Positions 52,869-61,845 of a stretch of 64,000 bases of DNA are shown one piece after another. A program made the translations under genes and the position numbers. This DNA is from Streptomyces cinerochromogenes. GTDB lineage: Bacteria > Actinomycetota > Actinomycetes > Streptomycetales > Streptomycetaceae. Position 1 is the stretch's first letter; every line of letters starts with the position of its first letter. The stretch is from positions 186,001 through 250,000 of the forward strand of contig NZ_BMRM01000001.1 in assembly GCF_014648635.1 (NCBI RefSeq), read 5' to 3'. The notes below the pieces were generated by a model, which did not search any database, was not told the DNA's origin, and worked only from the letters and a program-made list of their open reading frames with translations.

Positions 52869-53174
52869 ATGCGCTACCGGCTCACGTTCCTCGCCGGACT
52901 GTCCCTCGGTTACGTACTCGGCACGAGGGCCGGACGCGAGCGCTACGAGCAGCTGAAGAAGTCGGCCCGGCAGATCGCGCAGAACCCCGCGGTCCGCAAC
53001 ACCGCCGAGAGCGCGGCCCAGCAGGGCCGGGTCTACGCCGGCAAGGCCTTCCACACGGTCAGCGACAAGGTCGGCGACCGCGTCCCGGAGTCGGTGGCCC
53101 AGCGGGTCCGCTCCCTGCGGGAGCGCGATGTCAACGGCAGCCGCGGGGACGACTGGGGCACGAGCAACACGTAG
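52869..53174 (+). CDS. YtxH-like small membrane-associated protein
   Basis: A 101-residue protein. The N-terminal hydrophobic segment (LTFLAGLSLGYVLGTRAG, residues 4-21) with the GYxLGxRAGRERYEQL signature is typical of YtxH-like proteins. The remainder is an amphipathic helical region with KSARQIAQNP, VYAGKAFHTVSDKV and a hydrophilic tail. Family role is unclear, possibly envelope stress. The ATG at 52869 follows GGAAGGGTGG. It is followed by an FGGY kinase gene after 63 bp, with no evidence of co-function. Confidence 0.8.
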   Translation: MRYRLTFLAGLSLGYVLGTRAGRERYEQLKKSARQIAQNPAVRNTAESAAQQGRVYAGKAFHTVSDKVGDRVPESVAQRVRSLRERDVNGSRGDDWGTSNT

Positions 53175-53237
53175 GGGGCGGGGACCCGCACCCGGCGGAA
53201 CACAGTCACCCCCGCCGATACGGCAAAATTCCTTGGC

Positions 53238-54677
53238 ATGGGGATAGTCGCCGGCTTGGACAGCTCACCGGAGTTCACGCGCATCGTGGTCTGCGACACG
53301 GACACCGGTGCCGTACTACGGCAGGGGTACGCCCCGCACCCGATGGACGGACGCCCGAGCGACGTCGACCCGCAGGCCTGGCTGCTCTCCCTCGGGGAGG
53401 CGGCCGGCGGCGGCCTGCTGGAGGGCGTGCAGGCCATCGGGGTGGCGTCCCAGCAGAACGCGGTCGTGCCGCTGGACGCCCAGGGCAACACCGTCCGTCC
53501 GGCCATGGTCGGCGGGGACAAGCGCGCCCAGGTCGCGGCCGCCGACCTCGTGGACGCGCTCGGCGGCAAGGAGGCCTGGGCGCAGGCCGTCGGCTGCGTG
53601 CCCCAGGCGGCCCAGCCGGTCACCAAGCTGCGCTGGCTCGCGAAGACCGAGCCGGAGAACGCGCGGCGCACGGCCGTGCTGCTCCAGGCCCACGACTGGC
53701 TGGTCTGGCAGCTGCTCGGCCGGCCCGTGCGGAGGACCACCGACCGCGGCGGGGCCTCCGGCACCGGGTACTGGTCGGCGGCCACCGGTGCCTACCGGCC
53801 CGACCTGGTCGAGCTGGCGCTCGGCCACCAGGCGATGCTGCCGGAGGTGATCGGCCCGTCCGACGCGGCCGGTACGACCCCGGAGGGGCTGCTGATCTCC
53901 GCCGGCACCGGGGAGACCATGGCCGCCGCGTTCGGGCTGGGGATCGGCCTCGGGGACGCGGTCGTGTCGCTGGGGGCCTCCGGGTCCGTGATGGCCGTGC
54001 ACCCGGAGGCGCTCGCCGACCAGACCGGGATGATCACCTCGCTCGCCGACGCCACCGGCATGCACCTGCCGGTCGTCACCACCCTGAACGCCGTACGCAC
54101 CCTGCGCGGCACCGCCGAGCTCCTCGGCCTCCCGGACCTGGAGAGCCTGTCCGACCTGGCCATGAAGTCCACGCCGGGCGCGCACGGGCTGGTGCTGCTG
54201 CCCTATCTGGAGGGCGAGCGGACGCCGAACCTGCCGCACACCGCGGGGACCCTCGCGGGGCTGCGGCGCGAGTCGATGAAGCCCGAGCACCTGGCGCGGG
54301 CCGCGTTCGAGGGCATGCTGTGCGGGCTCGCCGACGCGCTGGACGTGCTGCGCGGGCGGGGCGTGGAGGTGCGACGGATCTTCCTGCTCGGCCCGGCCGC
54401 CGAACTGCCCGCCGTGCAGGCCTCGGCGCCGTCGCTGTTCGGCGCGCAGGTCGTCGTACCGCAGCCCGCGGACTACACGGCGATCGGCGCCGCCCGGCAG
54501 GCCGCCTGGGCGCTCGGCGTGTCGCAGGGCGCACTCGACCCGCGGACCCCGCCGGCCTGGCAGGGCGCGGCGGCGCAGGTGCTGGAGCCCGGTGAGGAGC
54601 TGGCCGTGGGACAGGCGGTGCGGCAGCAGTTCACGGCGGTGCGGGAGCAGACGCATCCGGGGGCGTTCCGGCCCTGA
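53238..54677 (+). CDS. FGGY family carbohydrate kinase, xylulokinase-like
   Basis: A 479-residue sugar kinase. The first half has the phosphate-binding GIVAGLDSSPEFTRIVV (residues 2-18) and VASQQNAVVPLD; the second half has SLGASGSVMAVH and the ATP-binding FLLGPAAELPAV near residue 385. FGGY enzymes phosphorylate ribulose, xylulose, gluconate or related substrates, and xylulokinase is the closest type by motif. The usual GG-E/Q catalytic loop reads GGDKRA. It is 40 kb from the importer, and I see no IclR-like site, so a pentose link is unproven. Confidence 0.88.
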   Translation: MGIVAGLDSSPEFTRIVVCDTDTGAVLRQGYAPHPMDGRPSDVDPQAWLLSLGEAAGGGLLEGVQAIGVASQQNAVVPLDAQGNTVRPAMVGGDKRAQVAAADLVDALGGKEAWAQAVGCVPQAAQPVTKLRWLAKTEPENARRTAVLLQAHDWLVWQLLGRPVRRTTDRGGASGTGYWSAATGAYRPDLVELALGHQAMLPEVIGPSDAAGTTPEGLLISAGTGETMAAAFGLGIGLGDAVVSLGASGSVMAVHPEALADQTGMITSLADATGMHLPVVTTLNAVRTLRGTAELLGLPDLESLSDLAMKSTPGAHGLVLLPYLEGERTPNLPHTAGTLAGLRRESMKPEHLARAAFEGMLCGLADALDVLRGRGVEVRRIFLLGPAAELPAVQASAPSLFGAQVVVPQPADYTAIGAARQAAWALGVSQGALDPRTPPAWQGAAAQVLEPGEELAVGQAVRQQFTAVREQTHPGAFRP

Positions 54678-54777
54678 ACCCGGGGATTAATCGGTTGAGG
54701 TAACGCGGGTGGAGTGTCCGACGATAGGGGCCAAGGGCAACCGTTCAGCCCCTGTCGCCGACTCCGAGAGACGTAGC

Positions 54778-56511
54778 GTGCTCATACGACTTCTGCGGAC
54801 CTATCTCAGGCCCTACAAGAAACCCATCGCCTTGCTGGTGGTGCTGCAGTTCCTGCAGACCTGCGCCACCCTCTACCTGCCCACTCTCAACGCGGACATC
54901 ATCGACAACGGTGTCGTGAAGGGTGACACGGGTTACATCCTGTCCTTCGGCGCCCTGATGATCGCCATCTCGCTGGTGCAGGTCGTGTGCAACATCGGTG
55001 CCGTGTACTACGGTGCCCGGACCGCCTCCGCGCTCGGCCGGGACGTGCGCGGGGCCGTCTTCGACCGGGTCCAGTCCTTCTCCGCGCGTGAGGTGGGTCA
55101 CTTCGGGGCGCCCTCCCTCATCACCCGTACGACGAACGACGTGCAGCAGGTCCAGATGCTGGCCCTGATGACGTTCACCCTGATGGTGTCGGCGCCCATC
55201 ATGTGCGTGGGCGGGATCGTGCTGGCGCTCGGCCTGGACGTGCCGCTGTCGGGGGTACTGGTCGCGGTCGTGCCGGTGCTCGGCGTCTCCGTGACGCTGA
55301 TCGTGCGCCGGCTGCGTCCGCTGTTCCGGTCGATGCAGGTCCGGCTGGACACGGTGAACCGGGTGCTGCGCGAGCAGATCACCGGCAACCGGGTGATCCG
55401 CGCCTTCGTCCGGGACGAGTACGAGCAGGGCCGGTTCGGGAAGGCCAACGCCGAGCTGACCGACATGCAGCTGGCCACCGGCCGGATGCTCGCCCTGATG
55501 TTCCCGATCGTGATGACGGTGGTGAACCTGTCGTCCATCGCGGTGGTGTGGTTCGGCGCCCACCGGATCGACAGCGGCCAGATGGCGATCGGCGACCTCA
55601 CCGCGTTCCTCGCCTATCTGATGCAGATCGTCATGTCCGTGATGATGGCCACCTTCATGTTCATGATGGTGCCGCGCGCGGAGGTGTGCGCCGAGCGCAT
55701 CCAGGAGGTCCTGGACACCGATTCCAGCGTGGTGCCGCCGAAGGCTCCCGTCACCGAGCTGCGCGCGCACGGGCACCTGGAGATCCGGGGGGCGGGCTTC
55801 CGCTATCCGGGTGCCGAGGAGCCGGTGCTGAAGTCCATCGACCTGACGGCGCGGCCGGGTGAGACGACCGCCGTGATCGGCTCCACCGGCAGCGGCAAGT
55901 CGACGCTGCTCGGACTCGTCCCCCGGCTGTTCGACGCCACCGAGGGCGAGGTCCTCGTCGACGGAACGAACGTCCAGGAGGTCGACCCGCGGCTGCTCGC
56001 GAAGACCGTCGGACTGGTGCCGCAGAAGCCGTACCTGTTCGCGGGCACCGTCGCCACGAACCTTCGCTACGGCAATCCGGACGCCACCGACGAGGAGCTG
56101 TGGCACGCGCTGGAGGTGGCGCAGGCCAAGGACTTCGTCAGCAGGCTGGAGGGCGGCCTGGACGCGCCGATCGCGCAGGGAGGCACCAATGTCTCCGGCG
56201 GTCAGCGGCAGCGGCTCGCCATCGCCCGCACCCTGGTGCAGCGCCCGGAGATCTACCTCTTCGACGACTCCTTCTCCGCACTCGACTACGCCACCGACGC
56301 GGCCCTGCGCGCGGCGCTCGCCCGGGAGACCGCCGAGGCGACCGTCGTGATCGTCGCGCAGCGGGTGGCGACCATCCGGGACGCGGACCGGATCATCGTG
56401 CTGGACGAGGGCCGGGTCGTCGGCACCGGCCGGCACGCCGAGCTGATGGCATCCAACGAGACCTACCGGGAGATCGTGCTCTCCCAGCTGACGGAAGCGG
56501 AGGCCGCCTGA
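54778..56511 (+). CDS. ABC exporter half-transporter, degenerate-site partner
   Basis: A 577-residue permease-ATPase fusion: six membrane helices (residues ~15-300) and an ATPase. Walker A GSTGSGKST (near residue 371) and signature VSGGQRQR are canonical, but Walker B reads YLFDDSFSALD, with Asp where the catalytic Glu normally sits. This pattern is found in the non-hydrolysing half of heterodimeric exporters. I chose the GTG at 54778 because the protein then begins at RLLRTYLRPYKKP, just before helix 1; an in-frame frame to 54709 lacks a site. The stop and the next start overlap (TGATG). Confidence 0.9.
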   Translation: MLIRLLRTYLRPYKKPIALLVVLQFLQTCATLYLPTLNADIIDNGVVKGDTGYILSFGALMIAISLVQVVCNIGAVYYGARTASALGRDVRGAVFDRVQSFSAREVGHFGAPSLITRTTNDVQQVQMLALMTFTLMVSAPIMCVGGIVLALGLDVPLSGVLVAVVPVLGVSVTLIVRRLRPLFRSMQVRLDTVNRVLREQITGNRVIRAFVRDEYEQGRFGKANAELTDMQLATGRMLALMFPIVMTVVNLSSIAVVWFGAHRIDSGQMAIGDLTAFLAYLMQIVMSVMMATFMFMMVPRAEVCAERIQEVLDTDSSVVPPKAPVTELRAHGHLEIRGAGFRYPGAEEPVLKSIDLTARPGETTAVIGSTGSGKSTLLGLVPRLFDATEGEVLVDGTNVQEVDPRLLAKTVGLVPQKPYLFAGTVATNLRYGNPDATDEELWHALEVAQAKDFVSRLEGGLDAPIAQGGTNVSGGQRQRLAIARTLVQRPEIYLFDDSFSALDYATDAALRAALARETAEATVVIVAQRVATIRDADRIIVLDEGRVVGTGRHAELMASNETYREIVLSQLTEAEAA

Positions 56512-58439
56512 TGGCCGGGCCCATGGGACGCATGATGGCCGGGGGCGGCCCCGACCAGCGCTCGATGGACTTCAAGGGGTCGGGCAAACGGCTCGTCGCC
56601 CAGTTCCGACCGGAACGGTTCACGATCTACGGCCTGCTGGCCTGCGTGGTCATCAGCGTGGGCCTCAACGTGATCGGCCCGAAGATCCTCGGCCGGGCCA
56701 CCGACCTGGTGTTCGCCGGCATCATCGGCCGGCGGATGCCGGACGGCGCCAGCAAGGAGCAGGTGCTCGACTCCATGCGCGAGCGCGGCCAGGGCCGGGT
56801 CGCGGACATGCTGAAGGGCACCGACTTCACCCCCGGCAAGGGCATCGACTTCGGTGCCGTCGGGGACGTCCTGCTCCTCGCGCTCGGCACGTTCCTGGTC
56901 GCGGGCCTGCTGATGGCGATCGCGACCCGGCTGGTGAACCGGGCCGTGAACCGCACGATGTACCGGCTGCGGGAGGACGTGCAGACGAAGCTGTCGCGGC
57001 TGCCGCTGTCGTACTTCGACAAGCGGCAGCGCGGTGAGGTGCTGTCCCGGGCGACCAACGACATCGACAACATCGGGCAGACGCTCCAGCAGTCGATGGG
57101 TCAGCTGATCAACTCGGTGCTGACCATCATCGGCGTCCTCGCGATGATGTTCTGGGTGTCGTGGATCCTGGCGCTGGTCGCGCTGGTGACCGTGCCGCTG
57201 TCGTTCGTGGTCGCCACCCGGGTCGGCAAGCGGTCGCAGCCGCACTTCGTGCAGCAGTGGCGCTCCACCGGCAAGCTGAACGCGCACGTCGAGGAGATGT
57301 ACACCGGGCACACCCTGGTGAAGGTGTTCGGCCGGCAGGATGAGTCGGCGCAGCAGTTCGCCGAGCAGAACGAGGCGCTGTACCAGGCCGCGTTCAAGGC
57401 GCAGTTCAACAGCGGTGTCATGCAGCCGCTGATGATGTTCGTGTCGAACCTGAACTACGTGCTGGTGGCGGTCGTGGGCGGTCTTCGTGTCGCGTCCGGC
57501 TCTCTGTCCATCGGTGACGTGCAGGCCTTCATCCAGTACTCGCGGCAGTTCTCGATGCCGCTGACCCAGGTGGCGTCGATGGCGAACCTGGTGCAGTCCG
57601 GTGTCGCCTCGGCCGAGCGGATCTTCGAACTCCTGGACGCGGAGGAGCAGGAGGCGGATCCGGTGCCGGGCGAGCGGCCGGAGGAACTGCGCGGACGGGT
57701 GCGCCTGGAGCACGTGTCGTTCCGGTACGACCCCGAGAAGCCGCTGATCGAGGACCTGTCGCTGACGGTGGAGCCGGGGCACACGGTGGCGATCGTCGGC
57801 CCGACCGGCGCGGGCAAGACCACGCTGGTCAACCTGCTGATGCGGTTCTACGACGTCTCGGGCGGCCGGATCACCCTGGACGGGGTCGACATCCGCAGGA
57901 TGACCCGGGACGAACTGCGGTCCGGTATCGGCATGGTGCTCCAGGACACCTGGCTGTTCGGCGGCACCATCGCGGAGAACATCGCGTACGGCGCCGCGCG
58001 CGAGGTCACCCGGGGCGAGATCGAGGAGGCGGCCCGGGCCGCGCACGCGGACCGGTTCATCCGCACCCTGCCCGACGGGTACGACACCGTGATCGACGAC
58101 GAGGGCACCGGCGTCAGCGCCGGTGAGAAGCAGCTGATCACCATCGCGCGGGCGTTCCTGTCCGACCCGGTGATCCTGGTGCTGGACGAGGCGACGAGTT
58201 CCGTGGACACGCGGACGGAGGTCCTGATCCAGAAGGCGATGGCCAAACTGGCGGCGGGCCGTACGTCGTTCGTGATCGCCCACCGGCTCTCCACGATCCG
58301 CGACGCGGACACCATCCTCGTGATGGAGAACGGGTCCATCGTGGAACAGGGCGCGCACGCCGAGCTGTTGGCGGCGGACGGGGCGTACGCCCGGCTGTAC
58401 AAGGCCCAGTTCGCGCAGGCGGTCGCCGAGGTCGACTAG
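56511..58439 (+). CDS. ABC exporter half-transporter, catalytic partner
   Basis: A 642-residue permease-ATPase. It has a Met/Gly N-terminal stretch (MAGPMGRMMAGGGP), six helices, Walker A GPTGAGKTT, Walker B ILVLDEATSSVD with the catalytic Glu, but a weakened signature VSAGEKQ instead of LSGGQ. The first half-transporter at 54778 has the opposite set, so in the dimer one composite ATP site is canonical (this Walker B with the VSGGQ of the partner) and the other degenerate. That is the layout of TM287/288- or BmrCD-like multidrug exporters. Substrate unknown. Start overlaps by TGATG. Confidence 0.92.
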   Translation: MAGPMGRMMAGGGPDQRSMDFKGSGKRLVAQFRPERFTIYGLLACVVISVGLNVIGPKILGRATDLVFAGIIGRRMPDGASKEQVLDSMRERGQGRVADMLKGTDFTPGKGIDFGAVGDVLLLALGTFLVAGLLMAIATRLVNRAVNRTMYRLREDVQTKLSRLPLSYFDKRQRGEVLSRATNDIDNIGQTLQQSMGQLINSVLTIIGVLAMMFWVSWILALVALVTVPLSFVVATRVGKRSQPHFVQQWRSTGKLNAHVEEMYTGHTLVKVFGRQDESAQQFAEQNEALYQAAFKAQFNSGVMQPLMMFVSNLNYVLVAVVGGLRVASGSLSIGDVQAFIQYSRQFSMPLTQVASMANLVQSGVASAERIFELLDAEEQEADPVPGERPEELRGRVRLEHVSFRYDPEKPLIEDLSLTVEPGHTVAIVGPTGAGKTTLVNLLMRFYDVSGGRITLDGVDIRRMTRDELRSGIGMVLQDTWLFGGTIAENIAYGAAREVTRGEIEEAARAAHADRFIRTLPDGYDTVIDDEGTGVSAGEKQLITIARAFLSDPVILVLDEATSSVDTRTEVLIQKAMAKLAAGRTSFVIAHRLSTIRDADTILVMENGSIVEQGAHAELLAADGAYARLYKAQFAQAVAEVD

Positions 58440-58622
58440 AGCGTCCCTCCGAGGGGCCGGCCGGACCGGAGGTGCGAGTTGCGCACACCGGCCCGGGCGG
58501 CCCGCGCGCCCGGCCCGGTGTCGCAGCGGCGGCCGGGGGAATCCGCGGAAAATCCCGTGAAACATTTCCCTCCCCCCACCGCATCAATGAGGTGGACGCG
58601 CCGCGCGATGCAAGGGGAGCAG

Positions 58623-59132
58623 ATGGGACGACAGGCCAGGGCTGAGGAGTACGCGGAGTTCGCGGCCGTGCGGGCCGGACATCTGTATCGCGCCGCCTGT
58701 CTGCTGACCGCCGGGGACACGCATCTCGCCGAGGACCTCGTGCAGGAGACGCTGGGGCGGATCTACGTCCGCTGGGGACGCGTGGCGCGGGCCGACAACC
58801 CGGCCGCGTACGCGCAGACCGTGCTCACCCGCGCGTTCCTCGCCCATCAGCGGCGCCGCAGCAGCGGGGAGCGGGCGACCGGCACGCTGCCCGAGGTGGC
58901 GTACGCCGCCGGGGACACGCCGCTGCGGCTGACGCTGCTCGACGCGCTCGCGCGGCTGCCCGCGAAGGACCGGGCGGTCGTCGTCCTGCGGTACTGGGAG
59001 GACCGGTCCGTGCAGGAGACCGCCGATGCCCTCGACGCGAGTTCCGCCGCCGTACGGACCCGCTGCACGCGGGCGCTGGCCCGGCTGCGCGAGCTGCTGG
59101 GCGAGGACGTCGGCGCGTACGCCCGTCCCTGA
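58623..59132 (+). CDS. SigE family ECF RNA polymerase sigma factor
   Basis: A 169-residue ECF sigma factor: region 2 RAACLLTAGDTHLAEDLVQETLG (residues ~20-43) and RWGRVARADNPAAYA; region 4 DRAVVVLRYWEDRSVQETADAL with the helix-turn-helix SSAAVRTRCTRAL (residues ~135-155). This short, SigE-family type lacks a C-terminal extension. The ATG at 58623 follows AAGGGGAG. The membrane protein that follows after 65 bp is probably its anti-sigma-like partner. Target genes are unknown. Confidence 0.92.
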   Translation: MGRQARAEEYAEFAAVRAGHLYRAACLLTAGDTHLAEDLVQETLGRIYVRWGRVARADNPAAYAQTVLTRAFLAHQRRRSSGERATGTLPEVAYAAGDTPLRLTLLDALARLPAKDRAVVVLRYWEDRSVQETADALDASSAAVRTRCTRALARLRELLGEDVGAYARP

Positions 59133-59197
59133 CACCGCGGTCCGCCCGCGTCCACCCGACCCCTTTTCACTCACCTCGCCGAAACGGTGGTTCCGCC

Positions 59198-60457
59198 ATG
59201 CCTTACGACCAGCACAGCGACCCGCACAGCGACTCCTTCGAGGACCGGCTGTCCGCCGCCCTGCACCAGGCCGGCGGCGCCTTCGAGGCCGACCGGGGCG
59301 CGCTCGCCGCGGCCGGCGCGCTGCGGGGCCGGCGGCTGCGGCTGCGGCGCCGGGCGGCCGTCGTCGGCGGCGTCACCGGGGTGGCGCTCGCCGGAGCCTG
59401 CGGGGCGCTCCTCGTGCCGTGGGGGCACGGCTCCCCGGCCGCGCCGCAGCCGTCCTCCCTCGCCGCCGGCCCGCGCCCCGCCGGGACCCACGCGCCGGGC
59501 GTCGGCAAGGAGCAGATGATCCGGACCCTGGAACGGCTGCTGCCGCCGGGGAAGTCCGGCGAGGAGACGGGGCGCGGGTCCGAGGAGGGGCCCGCCGTCT
59601 TCCCGTTCGCCTCGGTCGTGTACGACGACGGCCACGGCGCCGCCGCCGTCTCCGTCAGCGTCAACCGCGTGGAGCCCGGCGGGACCGACGCGCGGCAGGC
59701 CGTCGAGTGCCCGGACAAGGTCTACGTCCCGTACGACTCCTGCGTCACGAAGCGCCTCACGGACGGCTCGGTGATCAGGGTCATGCGGGGCTACGAGTAC
59801 CCGGACCGGCGTGCGCAGACCAAGCTGTGGACCGCGGAGCTGGTCACGCCGGCCGGTCAGCACGTCGCCGTGTCGGAGTGGAACGCGCCCTCCGAGAAGG
59901 GTGTCGCCGTCAGCCGGGACGAGCCCCCGCTGGACCCGGCCGCCCTGACCCGGCTCGCGTCGGCCGAGGAGTGGCGGACCCTCGTGGACGCCCTCCCGCA
60001 CGACCCGCGCCGGCCCGAGGCCGACCCCACGGACCCCGGCGCCGGCCTGCACGCCCGTTCCCGGCTGCTGTCCCTGCTGCCCCGGCGGCTGAAGATCGTC
60101 GGCAGGAGCGGTGACGACGGCGACTTCGCCTACGTCGTCGTCGACGACGGCAAGGGCAGGAGCCTGGTGCAGGTCAACGTGCAGCCGGACCAGAACGAGG
60201 TCCGCGACGACCTCTTCGGCCCCGACGACGAGACGCTCGCCGACGGCACGCGGGTCGCCGTGCACCAGGGCCCCGGCGAGAAGGGCGGCGACGGCGTCGT
60301 CATGTGGACCGTCGACACGATGCGCAAGGACGGCTTCCGGGTCGTCATCAGCGCCTTCAACTCCGGTACGCAGCACGACTCCGCCACCCGGGCCACCCCG
60401 GCCCTCACCGTCGCGCAGCTCCGCGGGATCGCCCTCGACCCGCGCTGGCGGAGCTGA
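59198..60457 (+). CDS. single-pass membrane protein, putative anti-sigma partner
   Basis: A 419-residue protein. Residues 1-50 are cytoplasmic with helices (EDRLSAALHQAGGAFEADRGALAAAG), one membrane segment follows (RRAAVVGGVTGVALAGACGA, ~50-70), and residues ~80-419 are an outside domain with no obvious family. SigE-family ECF genes in Streptomyces are often followed by such proteins, whose cytoplasmic part resembles anti-sigma factors. The cytoplasmic part here is short for a ZAS-type anti-sigma domain, and it has no zinc motif. Function is therefore inferred from position only. Confidence 0.7.
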   Translation: MPYDQHSDPHSDSFEDRLSAALHQAGGAFEADRGALAAAGALRGRRLRLRRRAAVVGGVTGVALAGACGALLVPWGHGSPAAPQPSSLAAGPRPAGTHAPGVGKEQMIRTLERLLPPGKSGEETGRGSEEGPAVFPFASVVYDDGHGAAAVSVSVNRVEPGGTDARQAVECPDKVYVPYDSCVTKRLTDGSVIRVMRGYEYPDRRAQTKLWTAELVTPAGQHVAVSEWNAPSEKGVAVSRDEPPLDPAALTRLASAEEWRTLVDALPHDPRRPEADPTDPGAGLHARSRLLSLLPRRLKIVGRSGDDGDFAYVVVDDGKGRSLVQVNVQPDQNEVRDDLFGPDDETLADGTRVAVHQGPGEKGGDGVVMWTVDTMRKDGFRVVISAFNSGTQHDSATRATPALTVAQLRGIALDPRWRS

Positions 60458-60463
60458 GGCCCC

Positions 60464-61606
60464 TCAGTCCAGGTAGCCCCTCAGCTGGTCCGCGAAGGCG
60501 TGGTCGCGGAGCTTGCCGAGGGTCTTGGACTCGATCTGCCGTATCCGTTCCCGCGTCACGCCGAAGATGCGGCCGATCTCCTCCAGGGTGCGCGGGCGGC
60601 CGTCGACCAGGCCGTACCGGAGCTGGACGACCTTCCGCTCGCGTTCGCCGAGCGTGGACAGGACGGCCTCCAGGTGCTCGCGCAGCAGCAGGAACGAGGC
60701 GGACTCCACCGGGCTGGTCGCGTCGCCGTCCTCGATGAGGTCGCCGAGGGCGACGTCGTCCTCCTCGCCGACCGGGGCGTGCAGCGACACCGGCTCCTGG
60801 GCGAGGCGCAGCACCTCGGAGACCCGCTCGGGCAGCAGGTCCAGGTGGGCGGCGACCTCCTCGGGGGTCGGCTCGTAGCCCCGCTCCTGGAGCATCCGCC
60901 GCTGCACGCGCACGACCCGGTTGATCAGCTCCACCACGTGGACCGGGACGCGGATGGTGCGGGCCTGGTCGGCGAGCGCCCGGGACATGGCCTGGCGGAT
61001 CCACCAGGTGGCGTAGGTGGAGAACTTGTAGCCGCGGGCGTAGTCGAACTTCTCCACGGCCCGGATCAGGCCGAGGTTGCCCTCCTGGACGAGGTCCAGC
61101 ATGGTCAGGCCGCGGCCGACGTACCGCTTGGCCACGGAGACGACGAGCCGCAGGTTCGCCTCGATGAGCCGCCGCTTGGCGACCCGGCCCATGACGACGA
61201 GCCGGTCCAGGTCGAGCGCCAGCTCGCTGTCCAGGTCGGGGGTGCTGCCGAGCTTCTCCTCCGCGAACAGGCCCGCCTCCACCCGGCGGGCGAGTTCCAC
61301 CTCCTCGGCGGCGGTGAGGAGCGGGATACGGCCGATCTCGCGCAGGTACTGGCGGAACAGGTCGGCGGAGGGCCCGCCGGCCTCGGGGCGCGTGACGACG
61401 GGAACCTCGACGGGTTCCTCGGGCTCGTCCGCGAGCGCCTCGGCGGGAGGCTCCGCCGTCTCCCCCGGCACGACCTCCGGATGCAGGGCGGCACGGCTCT
61501 GCGGGGGCACGGCCGCGAGGACGTCCGCCTCCGCGTCCGGTTCGTCGGCGGTGGTGCTGGTGGCGCTGGTCGTGCCGTGGGTCTGGGTGAGGGTCTGGGT
61601 CTGCAC
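60464..61606 (-). CDS. hrdA: RNA polymerase sigma-70 factor, HrdA-type
   Basis: A 380-residue group 1/2 sigma factor. Region 1.2 [16 protein letters not shown] near residue 75; region 2 [40 protein letters not shown], with the TWWIRQAM core-binding helix; region 3; and region 4.2 [20 protein letters not shown] with the helix-turn-helix. Region 1.1 is replaced by an acidic Pro/Glu tail, typical of the non-essential Hrd proteins. I call it HrdA because in S. coelicolor, as I recall, hrdA lies just beside dnaG as here. GTG at 61606 follows GGAGGT. hrdC/hrdD-type identity would be the alternative. Confidence 0.85.
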   Translation of the reverse strand: MQTQTLTQTHGTTSATSTTADEPDAEADVLAAVPPQSRAALHPEVVPGETAEPPAEALADEPEEPVEVPVVTRPEAGGPSADLFRQYLREIGRIPLLTAAEEVELARRVEAGLFAEEKLGSTPDLDSELALDLDRLVVMGRVAKRRLIEANLRLVVSVAKRYVGRGLTMLDLVQEGNLGLIRAVEKFDYARGYKFSTYATWWIRQAMSRALADQARTIRVPVHVVELINRVVRVQRRMLQERGYEPTPEEVAAHLDLLPERVSEVLRLAQEPVSLHAPVGEEDDVALGDLIEDGDATSPVESASFLLLREHLEAVLSTLGERERKVVQLRYGLVDGRPRTLEEIGRIFGVTRERIRQIESKTLGKLRDHAFADQLRGYLD

Positions 61607-61845
61607 GGGGGGCGACCTCCAGGATGATCGCTGCTGAAGGTGTGCGGCAGCGTGCGCTCCGAGGCTCGGGCACCGCCCCCAGTGTGGGGTACGACACAAG
61701 TCCGCCACGAGGGTCGTGCGGTGACTTTTTGCATCAGTCCGTGACGGAGCGGTTACTCAGCTCGTCGGACGGTGCGGTCGGCACCCGCGGGCCGGCGGCG
61801 GTCGCCGGGCCGCTTCCACATCGCCCACCCGCGCGGCAGCCGCCG

